Shown here one piece after another: positions 23,722 through 30,564 of a stretch of 39,866 nucleotides of DNA (positions are counted from its first letter, which is position 1; each line of letters opens with the position of its first letter). The notes beneath the pieces were generated by a model. It was not told the DNA's origin. It ran no database searches and was given only the letters and a program-made list of their open reading frames with translations. The stretch is from a virus: positions 1 to 39,866 of IMG/VR virus record IMGVR_UViG_3300044956_000756; one strand, written 5' to 3'. The translations under genes were made by a program, and so were the position numbers.

Positions 23722-25076
23722 AGGTGGGCCGCCAGTCCACGGCCGCCGCGGCGCTGCTCCTGCTTCGCCGGCGGCGCCCAGCTACGGTCGAGGCTCGCGA
23801 AGCGAACCTGTTCACCGATGTACTGCAGTGCTACGCGGCCGGGCTTACCCTGCCGGCACAGTGCCACGTCAACCTCACATACCCCGACATCCATGGTGTC
23901 GGGGTTGTAGACCTCGTCGCGGTACAGGAAGATCACCGCATCGGCATCCTGCTCGATCGAGCCGGAGTCGCGCAGGTCGGACGGGATCGGACGCTTGTTC
24001 GGCCGCTCTTCCAATTTCCGGTTCAGCTGGGACAGCAGGATGATGGCGATATCGAGCTCCTTGGCCAGCCCCTTCAGGCCACGCGTGATCCCTTCGATCT
24101 GCGCGTTCCGGTTGTCACCATCGCCTTCCATCAGCTGCAAGTAGTCGAGGATCAGCAGCTTGAGGCCGTGCTTGCGTTTGACGGCTTTCGCATCCATACG
24201 CACGTCGAGCAAGCGCTGGCCGGCCTTGTCGTCCAAGTAAAGCTGCAACGAACTGATCTTGACCGTCGCATGGGTGAGCCCCGCCCAATCCTCGTTCCCC
24301 ATTTCCAAGGGTTCGAGCAGGTGCTGCAGCGGGATCCGGCCCAAGGTGGCCAGGTTCCGGTCGTGCAGCTGCGATTTAGGCATTTCCATCGACTTAATCA
24401 GGACCGGCTCGGTTTCCGCCACATTGCAGCCAATATTGAGTGCAAGTGCAGTCTTGCCCATCTTCGGACGACCAGCCAGCACTATCAGGTCACCGCCACG
24501 CAGACCGCCGCTAAGCCTTTGGTCAAGCGCCGGATAGCCTGTCGATATCGCCTTGCTGTTGCCGTCCATTCGGCGCTCGATCTCTTGGACGTGCGCGGTC
24601 AGCTCGTCGGCAGCACGCACAGGTTCGGTCCTCGTGCGGGCCCGGGCCAGCTTCTCAAGGACCGACGACGCCTGGTCGACCAGCGCAGTCGCCTCGTCCG
24701 GCGAGTTGGCCGCGGCTTCCGCGATCTCCCGACCGTAACGGATCAGGCCGCGCTTGATGGCCTTGTCGCGCACGATCGCCGCATGACGGCCAATGTGCGC
24801 GGACGACGGTGCCGACTGGGCCATCTCGTTCAGGTACCGCATGCAGTCCGGCACCTTGGCGCCGAGCGCATCGCCGAGCGAGACGACGTCGCAGCTGCGG
24901 CCGGCGGCCAGGTGCTGCATCAGCTCGCGGAAGATCAATGCGTGGTCGGCCAGGTAGAAGTGCTCGGCGCGCAGGTCGGCGATGCGGTCCACAGCGTCGT
25001 TGTCGCGCAGCAGCGCACCGATGACGCCCTGCTCTGCCTCGACGCTGTGCGGTGGTGGTTTGATGTCGTTGCTCAT
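23718..25076 (-). CDS. DnaB-like replicative helicase
   Basis: The 452-aa protein has the DnaB N-terminal domain (PPHSVEAEQGVIGALL), a linker, and a RecA-type core with Walker A GRPKMGKT (residues 202-209), Walker B LLILDYLQLM and the downstream LSQLNR and DLRDSGSIEQDAD motifs. It unwinds phage DNA at the fork, replacing the host helicase, as P22 gp12 does. ATG 25076 overlaps the stop of the replication-initiator gene (ATGA). The C-terminus is Gln/Arg-rich. Confidence 0.93.
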   Translation of the reverse strand: MSNDIKPPPHSVEAEQGVIGALLRDNDAVDRIADLRAEHFYLADHALIFRELMQHLAAGRSCDVVSLGDALGAKVPDCMRYLNEMAQSAPSSAHIGRHAAIVRDKAIKRGLIRYGREIAEAAANSPDEATALVDQASSVLEKLARARTRTEPVRAADELTAHVQEIERRMDGNSKAISTGYPALDQRLSGGLRGGDLIVLAGRPKMGKTALALNIGCNVAETEPVLIKSMEMPKSQLHDRNLATLGRIPLQHLLEPLEMGNEDWAGLTHATVKISSLQLYLDDKAGQRLLDVRMDAKAVKRKHGLKLLILDYLQLMEGDGDNRNAQIEGITRGLKGLAKELDIAIILLSQLNRKLEERPNKRPIPSDLRDSGSIEQDADAVIFLYRDEVYNPDTMDVGVCEVDVALCRQGKPGRVALQYIGEQVRFASLDRSWAPPAKQEQRRGGRGLAAHL

Positions 25077-26089
25077 GCTGCATCTTTCGATTCGAAGATT
25101 TTCTGGGCCTGCTTGCCCAGCGTGGTGAGGAAGTAGGCGCCGTTGCCGTCGATCGCCCACAGCTTCAGGTAGTTACCCTCGACGTACTTGCGGAAGGCCT
25201 GGCGCCAGTCCTTGTAGCGCTTCGTCTCGCCGGTGCCACCAGGGAGGAAACGGCGCCGGAACTCCACCCAGGCCAGGGCAATGAAGTCCTGCGGCAGGCC
25301 GGCGCTCTCGGCATAGCGCCACAGCGGAGCGTAGTCGCGCAGCGGCCTCTCGCCCTTCGTGGTGCAGTCCTCCAGGAAGGTCTGCAGGGCAACCGCCCCA
25401 GCTTTCGACCTGGTCGGCTGGGGGCCCCCGTCAGGGGGTTTGGGGGAAGTTGTTAACTGTCCCTGTCCCTCTCCCTGTCCCTTGGATGTGTTTTCACTAG
25501 GGACAACGCCGACTTGTCCCTCTAGTTGCCGAGCCGTGTCACCTGAAACAGACTCGCCTTGTCCCAGCGACATCATTGGTTTGTCGCCAGGGACAGGTAG
25601 CGGTTGTCCCACGGGACAGCCCGCAGCGAACCACGCATCGAACTCGGGGAACGGAACGTTTGCACCAGGATGTCGCTCGTTGTGCTTCTTGATCCGCGAG
25701 CATTCGGTCTTCAGGCGCTGGCGGAGTTTGGCCAGCCAGGCCTCGTTCGCCTTTCCGGCGACGACAGTGTGATAGAGGCGGCCGTCCGAGCACTTCACCC
25801 ACCCGCGCAGCGCGCCGGCCCGCACCTTCTGCCATTCCTTTACCACGCGGCCGTAACCCGCGTACTGCGCCAGGATCTTGTCGTCGTCTGGGAGACTTGC
25901 GGCCGGTACCTGGTGCCAGGATGCGCACCACAGCAGCACCGCGCAGCGGAACTCGTCGGCTTCGGAGGTCACGGACAGGTCGCTGTCGCGCAAGCGCACG
26001 ACGTCGAGCGGCATGAAGGCAAAGTCCTGCAGGTTGCAGTCGACTGGGGTGAGCGGTGCTGGCAGCGTCGTCAAGTCAGGCGCCTTCAT
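25073..26089 (-). CDS. DUF1376-type replication initiator candidate
   Basis: The 338-aa product has an N-terminal DUF1376-like part (FAFMPLDVVRLRDSDL, EFRCAVLLWCASW, then a Lys/Arg-rich segment), a low-complexity Gly/Gln/Pro middle and a C-terminal part with a KRYKDWRQAFRKYV helix, typical of phage replication proteins placed just upstream of a helicase. It takes the position of lambda O or P22 gp18. The low-complexity middle coincides with a cluster of TGTCCC/GGGACA hexamers. Initiator function is inferred from position. Confidence 0.75.
   Translation of the reverse strand: MKAPDLTTLPAPLTPVDCNLQDFAFMPLDVVRLRDSDLSVTSEADEFRCAVLLWCASWHQVPAASLPDDDKILAQYAGYGRVVKEWQKVRAGALRGWVKCSDGRLYHTVVAGKANEAWLAKLRQRLKTECSRIKKHNERHPGANVPFPEFDAWFAAGCPVGQPLPVPGDKPMMSLGQGESVSGDTARQLEGQVGVVPSENTSKGQGEGQGQLTTSPKPPDGGPQPTRSKAGAVALQTFLEDCTTKGERPLRDYAPLWRYAESAGLPQDFIALAWVEFRRRFLPGGTGETKRYKDWRQAFRKYVEGNYLKLWAIDGNGAYFLTTLGKQAQKIFESKDAA
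25458..25618. repeat. Cluster of nine TGTCCC/GGGACA hexamers, possible phage origin
   Basis: TGTCCC occurs at 25458, 25464, 25476, 25515, 25560 and 25605; its complement GGGACA at 25500, 25590 and 25613: nine copies in 161 bases. Two of them form a near-palindrome CTAGGGACAA-N7-TTGTCCCTCTAG (25497-25525). The cluster lies inside the putative initiator gene, as lambda ori lies inside O. An alternative is a slippage-derived repeat that only encodes a flexible linker. Confidence 0.5.
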
Positions 26090-26487
26090 GCTGCTGCCTG
26101 CTGAATCGAACCGAAGAGCGCGGCGACCGTCCAGTCGCGATGACGGAACGCAGGCCAGCTACTCACAATCGCCTGGTGCGGCACGTGCACGCGAAGGTCC
26201 GCGCGCGGGAGCTCTCGAGCGAGCTCGATCGGCACGGCGGTTGATGCACCAGGCGCCGGGCCGTGATGCCACATGTAGCATTTTCCCTGGTATTTCTCCA
26301 GCCGGACTCGAACACGGTGTGCGCGGCCTTCGCTCTCGAGGCGCTCGAGGCGTAGCCGAACCATGGACGGCGAGCATCCTAATTCGCGCGCCAGCTCGTC
26401 AACCAGGTGTGAGGAGGATTGAAGCGATTTTTCGATGGCCGAGAGCAGTTGCTCGGCCGGCAATTTGTTTTCGGTCGGGGGCGTCAT
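26086..26487 (-). CDS. Winged-helix type DNA-binding protein, 133 aa
   Basis: Residues about 10-60 form a winged-helix pattern (LLSAIEKSLQSSSHLVDELA, then a recognition helix SPSMVRLRLERLESEG and a basic wing). The C-terminal half is not recognised. ATG 26487 is preferred; upstream codons overlap the tiny gene at 26484-26564. It is joined by ATGA to the replication-initiator gene, so it may control or assist early replication. Confidence 0.7.
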   Translation of the reverse strand: MTPPTENKLPAEQLLSAIEKSLQSSSHLVDELARELGCSPSMVRLRLERLESEGRAHRVRVRLEKYQGKCYMWHHGPAPGASTAVPIELARELPRADLRVHVPHQAIVSSWPAFRHRDWTVAALFGSIQQAAA

Positions 26488-26564
26488 GGTGGCGAGACCT
26501 CCACGCACGGGCCACCGGCCGCCGTGTGACAGCTGGGCTGGTGAAAAATGGTTACCTGGTTCAT
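26484..26564 (-). CDS. Tiny tightly coupled early gene, 26 aa
   Basis: ATG 26564 shares one base with the previous stop (TGATG) and has GGAGG a few bases upstream. Its stop overlaps the next ATG as ATGA. The product is neutral, with two Cys and two His residues (HQPSC, PCVEV). Coupling on both sides suggests real translation, if only as a ribosome relay. The function is unknown. Confidence 0.45.
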   Translation of the reverse strand: MNQVTIFHQPSCHTAAGGPCVEVSPP

Positions 26565-26746
26565 CAGCGCTCCTCCGCGATGTCGACGGCCCGGCGCAGA
26601 TCCTGGCGGGCACGGTACTCGGCGCGCTGCTTGGTCACGTCGCCGCGGTGGGCGATCGCTTCCTTGTCGGCTTTGCGCCAGATGACGGCCTGCCGGCAGA
26701 TGTGCTGCTGGTCGTGCTGTGAAGGCTCGGTTGCCTGTTCGTTCAT
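26564..26746 (-). CDS. Small early protein, 60 aa
   Basis: A Gln/Arg-rich, charged helical product (MNEQATEPSQHDQQ start, ending DLRRAVDIAEER). ATG 26746 is preferred over ATG 26761 because TGAGG lies at good distance before it. It lies in the cro-led operon between two other short genes. No family is recognised. Confidence 0.55.
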   Translation of the reverse strand: MNEQATEPSQHDQQHICRQAVIWRKADKEAIAHRGDVTKQRAEYRARQDLRRAVDIAEER

Positions 26747-26794
26747 TGGTGTGTACCTCATGATGCTGCGGTGTGAATCGTCCATGCGCCGGCC

Positions 26795-27052
26795 TCAAAG
26801 ACGCATGCGCAGCTGGCCGCCTGCGCCGTAGTTCAGGCGGCCGGGCAGCGACAGGGCCATGTTCTGGCCATGTCCGGCCCTTCCTGGATACGACTGCTGA
26901 CGTTTACGCTTCTGCTCTGCGATCCAGGCTTTTGCAAGGGTGCGGAGCTGGGAGCTGTGCTTGACGTCGGCGGCGCCGCATTCTTGGTCGAACTCGACGA
27001 ACTCGTCGGCGTTCAGCAGGGCCTTGACGGGGATATTGCGGGGGGACTTCAT
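26795..27052 (-). CDS. Small basic early protein, 85 aa
   Basis: ATG 27052 follows a clear AGGAG site. Residues 1-50 (MKSPRNIPVKALLNADEFVEFDQEC, then SSQLRTLAKAW) resemble short ribbon-helix-helix DNA-binding proteins, with a Lys/Arg-rich following segment. It is the first gene after cro in the leftward operon, the place of lambda cII. A regulatory role is likely but not certain. Confidence 0.65.
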   Translation of the reverse strand: MKSPRNIPVKALLNADEFVEFDQECGAADVKHSSQLRTLAKAWIAEQKRKRQQSYPGRAGHGQNMALSLPGRLNYGAGGQLRMRL

Positions 27053-27101
27053 GGGGTGGTTCTCCTAGTGGTGGCGTTTCAGGACTTCGGGTGGTTCAGG
27101 A

Positions 27102-27332
27102 TCAAGTGGTTGTAGCTGGGCGGTGGGTGGCCTCGTGGAACATGTCGGCGCAATCTTGAGGAGATACAGCGCCTCCGGTTTCGCGTTCAATCTGCAGGGC
27201 ATAGTCCAGGGTGACCCGGGTAATGCCACGCACCCACTGGCTAACGAGGCCTTGCGACGCCGGTGGGGCAAGCTTCGAGCCAAAGTCACTTTGACTTTGG
27301 CCAACATCCTTCAGGTATTTGTCGAGGTGCAT
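27102..27332 (-). CDS. Cro-like (YdaS/Cro-type) repressor
   Basis: The 76-aa protein has a helix-turn-helix (QSDFGSKLAPPASQGLVSQW) followed by the TLDYALQIERETGG segment of Cro/YdaS-type regulators. It is divergent from the cI gene and heads the replication operon, as cro does in lambda. ATG 27332 has AAGGGCGG upstream; a TTG start at 27356 would place the N-terminus in operator O1 and is less likely. It probably binds the operators at 27352-27394 and favours lytic growth. Confidence 0.82.
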   Translation of the reverse strand: MHLDKYLKDVGQSQSDFGSKLAPPASQGLVSQWVRGITRVTLDYALQIERETGGAVSPQDCADMFHEATHRPATTT

Positions 27333-27351
27333 GTCTTTGTCCGCCCTTATG

Positions 27352-27400
27352 AGCAATGCTCTTAAATTCAGGATTCTACAGTAATAGCAATGCTTTTCAA
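27352..27400 (-). promoter_or_regulatory. cro promoter with operators O1 and O2
   Basis: On the minus strand, TTGAAA (27400-27395) and TAGAAT (27378-27373) are spaced by 16 bases. Operator core AGCATTGCT (minus strand) lies at 27386-27394 in the spacer (O2) and again at 27352-27360 near the transcript start (O1), flanked by AT-rich arms. A repressor bound here would block leftward early transcription. No equally clear promoter for cI was found. Confidence 0.72.
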
Positions 27401-27441
27401 GATATGCAGCGTAAAAAAAGCCGTGCTAATAAAATGACCAG

Positions 27442-28209
27442 ATGAAACGACGAGAACTTACGGCTGAGGAGAGGGAAGAAGCTGAGCGCCTTGCGCAGGC
27501 TTGGGAGAAGTACCGTGCTGAGAACAAGGGAGCGACGCAAGCTTGGCTCGCCGCTGAAGCCGGCCTAGGAACCCAGGGAGCGGTCAGCCAGTACCTGCGA
27601 GGTGCGATTCCTCTTAACGTTGAGGCACTTGCCGCTATGTGTCGCGTCATGCAGGTGGACCCGAACGCCATCAGCCCGCGCCTGATGTCAATTGTTCTTA
27701 TGCCTCCAGCTGACCCAGGACCTGATGGAAACTATGGGCTGCCCCCTGGCACCTTCATGAAGGTACGTGTCGTGGACGAAGACGACCCGAGCATGGTGCG
27801 GATCCCAAAGGTTAGACTTCGCCTTTCAGCAGGGATCAATGGATTTGAAGTTGAGCCAGAGCGTTACGATGGCTCAACCACCATGGTGCCAGCTGACTGG
27901 ATGATGCGAAATGGATACTACAAGGACAACCTGATTTCGATTGTCGTGAAGGGCGAAAGCATGGAGCCAACCTTGTACGAGGGAGACTTGGTTGTCATTA
28001 ACACAGCCGATAAAAAAATGGTCGACGGGTATGTCTATGCATTCAATTACGAAGGCGAACCGGTAGTAAAGCGCCTAGAGCGCGACGGCGGTCAGTGGTG
28101 GTTAAAATCCGACAATCAAGATCAACGGAAATACGGTAGAAAGATGTGTCGTGGCGATGCGTGTCTCATTATTGGACGCGTTGTTAGGAAGGAAAGTGAA
28201 AGGCTTTAA
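27442..28209 (+). CDS. CI-like phage repressor with S24 peptidase domain
   Basis: A 255-aa repressor with an N-terminal helix-turn-helix (WLAAEAGLGTQGAVSQYLRG, about residues 35-54) and a C-terminal LexA/S24 domain. The self-cleavage site is Ala130-Gly131, the catalytic Ser173 (GESMEPT) and Lys210 (VVKRL). RecA-stimulated self-cleavage would induce the prophage on DNA damage. The ATG at 27442 has no obvious ribosome site. The gene leads a three-gene operon of somewhat lower GC than the flanking genes. Confidence 0.93.
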   Translation: MKRRELTAEEREEAERLAQAWEKYRAENKGATQAWLAAEAGLGTQGAVSQYLRGAIPLNVEALAAMCRVMQVDPNAISPRLMSIVLMPPADPGPDGNYGLPPGTFMKVRVVDEDDPSMVRIPKVRLRLSAGINGFEVEPERYDGSTTMVPADWMMRNGYYKDNLISIVVKGESMEPTLYEGDLVVINTADKKMVDGYVYAFNYEGEPVVKRLERDGGQWWLKSDNQDQRKYGRKMCRGDACLIIGRVVRKESERL

Positions 28210-28478
28210 TGCTGTATTCGGAATTACGTTTGCGCGATGTACGCATGGCAGTAGTGTTGGTGGATAACGGGCAGCTTTACGACGACGGGCTAATCGCAAA
28301 GTTACAAACCCAACTTGCCATGCCAGTGATGCTGGTGACGCGTAATGAGTCGAACCTGACAGGTGCGAGTGCTAAGGCACAGTTTGATGCGGAGCCATAT
28401 TTATACGCGTTCCTCGCGTTAGACGAGATTGATTGGCTAGAGCTACCTGAACAAGAAGAATCTGAACTACCTTTTTGA
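28209..28478 (+). CDS. Unknown 89-aa protein directly after cI
   Basis: ATG 28209 shares a base with the cI stop (TAATG), so it is translated with the repressor and made in the lysogen. The product has a mixed alpha/beta pattern (MAVVLVDNGQLYDDGLIAKLQ, PVMLVTRNE) and an acidic C-terminus. I do not recognise the family. Its location corresponds to rexA in lambda. Confidence 0.78.
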   Translation: MLYSELRLRDVRMAVVLVDNGQLYDDGLIAKLQTQLAMPVMLVTRNESNLTGASAKAQFDAEPYLYAFLALDEIDWLELPEQEESELPF

Positions 28479-28488
28479 TGGAGTAACT

Positions 28489-29079
28489 GTGAATCTCTTT
28501 GAAGGCGCGAGACGGATCGCTTTAGTCATTTCAGCGATAGCAGTGATAGGCACCGTTGCAGGAGCATTTATTAATAAGCCTTATGTCGTCGCGAAATATC
28601 GAGTAGCTGACTTCAATGCGCCTGCCGTAAAGAGTGAGGAATGCAGGATTTCAACGGATAAAGTCCAGTACGAGACACTTCAAACTCCATCCGGAATCAC
28701 CTATAACCTCAACCTTTGTTTTGCTGGGCAGTTCTGGGAGAAGGAAAAAGAATACTTCATTCCCTACAAGCAGACACCCGACGGCGTTTGGGGCACATCA
28801 AAGTATTCCACTGAAGCGCAAGAATATGTTGATAATTATGTTCAATATATATTCAAGCTCTCCCCCACCGATTTCGCGGAAATAGAAGAAGAATATTCCT
28901 CGAAAAAGTGGTTCGAGGTAGGTCATGCGATAGGCTATTTACTTGGAGGCCTCGCCATATTCTGGACCCTCGTTTGGACTATTGGGTGGATCGTTCGCGG
29001 CTTCATGGGTATCCCTCGAGGCCAGGATCGACGCGCTGCCACGAACCCATCAACGGCCACCACTGTGGCTACAAACTAG
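28489..29079 (+). CDS. Two-segment membrane protein in rex-like position
   Basis: The 196-aa product starts at GTG 28489 and has hydrophobic segments at about residues 9-30 and 144-170, with a soluble loop of about 110 residues containing two Cys. It follows the repressor operon and precedes a strong terminator, so it should be expressed during lysogeny. Location matches rexB of lambda, a membrane exclusion protein, but no sequence similarity is claimed. Superinfection exclusion is a hypothesis. Confidence 0.78.
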   Translation: MNLFEGARRIALVISAIAVIGTVAGAFINKPYVVAKYRVADFNAPAVKSEECRISTDKVQYETLQTPSGITYNLNLCFAGQFWEKEKEYFIPYKQTPDGVWGTSKYSTEAQEYVDNYVQYIFKLSPTDFAEIEEEYSSKKWFEVGHAIGYLLGGLAIFWTLVWTIGWIVRGFMGIPRGQDRRAATNPSTATTVATN

Positions 29080-29099
29080 CAGCAGAATTCATCAGTCTC

Positions 29100-29124
29100 A
29101 AGCCCGCCTCGTGCGGGCTTTTTT
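29100..29124 (+). terminator. Terminator of the cI operon
   Basis: AAGCCCGC and GCGGGCTT (about 29100-29120) form a stem with a 5-base loop followed by a T run to 29124. It separates lysogenic transcription from the PRTRC operon promoter. Confidence 0.9.
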
Positions 29125-29188
29125 GCATTCTAGCAACAGTCTCATCGTGCACCTAGACACGAGGCCAGCAGAAACCCACAAAAATATA

Positions 29189-29227
29189 AGCATTGCTCTT
29201 GATCTTTTTAAAAGCATAGCTAATAAT
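29189..29227 (+). promoter_or_regulatory. pL-like promoter of the PRTRC operon, operators O3 and O4
   Basis: TTGATC (29199-29204) and AATAAT (29222-29227, spacing 17) form a plausible promoter. AGCATTGCT (29189-29197, O3) abuts the -35 element and AGCATAGCT (29213-29221, O4, one mismatch) abuts the -10. Both have AT-rich arms like O1 and O2 at the cro promoter. This strongly suggests repression by CI or Cro, equivalent to lambda oL/pL. Confidence 0.72.
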
Positions 29228-29276
29228 GAGCTCCATCATCCCAGCTCGTCTTGCGAGCCAACGAATGGAGCCCACC

Positions 29277-29426
29277 GTGAAACCCTTCCTGATCAAAGTC
29301 CGTACTGCCACCGCCTGCTTCACGTTTAGCGCCCTCGCGGCGTCCAGCACTGCCGCTGCAGTCCTGACGGCTGAAGTGCTGGGCGACCAGGCCTACGGCA
29401 TCACCGTCGTCGCCGGAGTGCGCTGA
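29277..29426 (+). CDS. Small first gene of the PRTRC operon, 49 aa
   Basis: GTG 29277 is favoured because ATGGAG lies 6-7 bases upstream; in-frame ATG 29265 and 29226 are alternatives. The product begins MKPFLIKVRTATACFTF and has a small-residue-rich helix (LAASSTAAAVLTAE) and a C-terminal strand. Similar short proteins occur near PRTRC genes as far as I recall. Its stop overlaps the next ATG. It does not look like an arginine-rich N-type antiterminator. Confidence 0.62.
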   Translation: MKPFLIKVRTATACFTFSALAASSTAAAVLTAEVLGDQAYGITVVAGVR

Positions 29427-29626
29427 TGGCCACTACTACCCAACTCACCCGCGTGATCGCCCTCGCCGTTCAGGACGCCACCGCGCAGCACCCGAACGAC
29501 GTTGAGCGCCGCGCTACCACCTTCACGCAGATGCTCTGCGGCGCGCTGCAGGGCCTCGACTACCCCGATGCGGCCAAGGCGATCCGGGTCATGCTGGGTG
29601 CCCGCGCGCCCGCCGACGGAGCCTGA
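29426..29626 (+). CDS. Small PRTRC-operon protein, 66 aa
   Basis: ATG 29426 overlaps the preceding stop (TGATG). The product is helical (LTRVIALAVQDATAQHP, DAAKAIRVML) and has no recognised domain. Coupled position between the first gene and the next short gene argues for real expression. Confidence 0.62.
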   Translation: MATTTQLTRVIALAVQDATAQHPNDVERRATTFTQMLCGALQGLDYPDAAKAIRVMLGARAPADGA

Positions 29627-29627
29627 C

Positions 29628-29819
29628 ATGGCCCGCGTCGAACCGGATCGCGCAGCGCTCGAGTTTGCCCGCCACCTCCTGGGCTCGAAGGACTCGCTCG
29701 ACACCATGCTCAAGAACCCGACGCTCAAGGCGGCGCTGACCGCCGCGGCCCGCCGGCACATGTGGCGCCGTGCCCAGTTCGACCCGAAGAAGCTCCAGGC
29801 CAACGACCACGACGATTAA
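29628..29819 (+). CDS. Small basic PRTRC-operon protein, 63 aa
   Basis: ATG 29628 follows the previous stop by one base. The product is charged and helical (RAALEFARHLLGSKDSLDTML, then RRHMWRRAQFDPKKL). It has no recognised domain. It lies 40 bases before PRTRC gene E. It stands where other PRTRC cassettes may carry parB but is far too short to be ParB. Confidence 0.62.
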   Translation: MARVEPDRAALEFARHLLGSKDSLDTMLKNPTLKAALTAAARRHMWRRAQFDPKKLQANDHDD

Positions 29820-29859
29820 CCACCGCCCTCCCCGGGCACCCAACCACGAGGACCACTCT

Positions 29860-30552
29860 ATGTTCAGCACCCTCCATGAGCTCGCGAAGCAGGCGACGCT
29901 GATGATCACCGTCGCCGCCGAGGGCGACGACCAGCTGCGCGTCAACGTGACGCCGATGCCGTTCGACACGAAGGCGAAGTCGAAGCTGCCGCAGCCGCTG
30001 TCGCTGCTGGCCACGCCGACCGAGTTCGATGCCGACTTCATCGCGGCGCTGTCGACCTGGCAGGCGCCGAAGCGCACGCTGATCCAACAGGCCCAGGATG
30101 CCGCCGGCGGCGCGCCCGCCGCTTCGGCGCCGGCCCTGCCCGCGCCGAAGGCTGAAGCCAAGACCGACAGCAAGACGGACAAGCCGCGCAAGGCCCGCGC
30201 AGGCAAAGGCGGCGACGACGACAAGAGAGGCGACGCTGTACCGGCTGCAGCCGCTGCCGCCGGCGAGGCCGCCGCTGCGGCCGACCAGGTGATGGACGCA
30301 ACGGCTCAACCGGGTACCGGCGAGCAGCCGGTGGCAGGCGGCGACGATGCGGGCACCGCCACCAGCGCCGCCGATGTGCCGGATCAGGATTCCCAGCCAA
30401 CCGCCGGCGCCGGCGGTGACGTCCCGGCCGGCGAGGCGCAGGACGGCGCAGCACCTGCGGGCGAGCCTGTCGCCGCGGCCGCTGGCGAACCTGCCGCCGA
30501 CGCTCCCACAGGCGACGAGGCGGTGGACAAGTTCACCCTGGACCTGTTCTAA
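29860..30552 (+). CDS. PRTRC system protein E
   Basis: The 230-aa product matches PRTRC-E: an N-terminal conserved domain (MFSTLHELAKQATLMITV, LPQPLSLLATPTEFD, about residues 1-80), a long Ala/Pro/Gly/Asp-rich middle and the conserved C-terminal end DKFTLDLF. The first conserved Met is used; an earlier frame extension is a shadow of the preceding gene. PRTRC-E has no known biochemical role. The low-complexity middle suggests a flexible linker. Confidence 0.85.
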   Translation: MFSTLHELAKQATLMITVAAEGDDQLRVNVTPMPFDTKAKSKLPQPLSLLATPTEFDADFIAALSTWQAPKRTLIQQAQDAAGGAPAASAPALPAPKAEAKTDSKTDKPRKARAGKGGDDDKRGDAVPAAAAAAGEAAAAADQVMDATAQPGTGEQPVAGGDDAGTATSAADVPDQDSQPTAGAGGDVPAGEAQDGAAPAGEPVAAAAGEPAADAPTGDEAVDKFTLDLF

Positions 30553-30564
30553 GCGGAGGCCGAC

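Noticed and set aside
23724-25136. 470-codon plus-strand open frame opposite the helicase gene
   Set aside because: The minus-strand DnaB-like protein has Walker motifs and full length; the plus frame has no recognisable domain.
25458-25618. CRISPR-like array
   Set aside because: The repeated unit is only six bases, occurs in both directions with irregular spacing and lies within a coding region.
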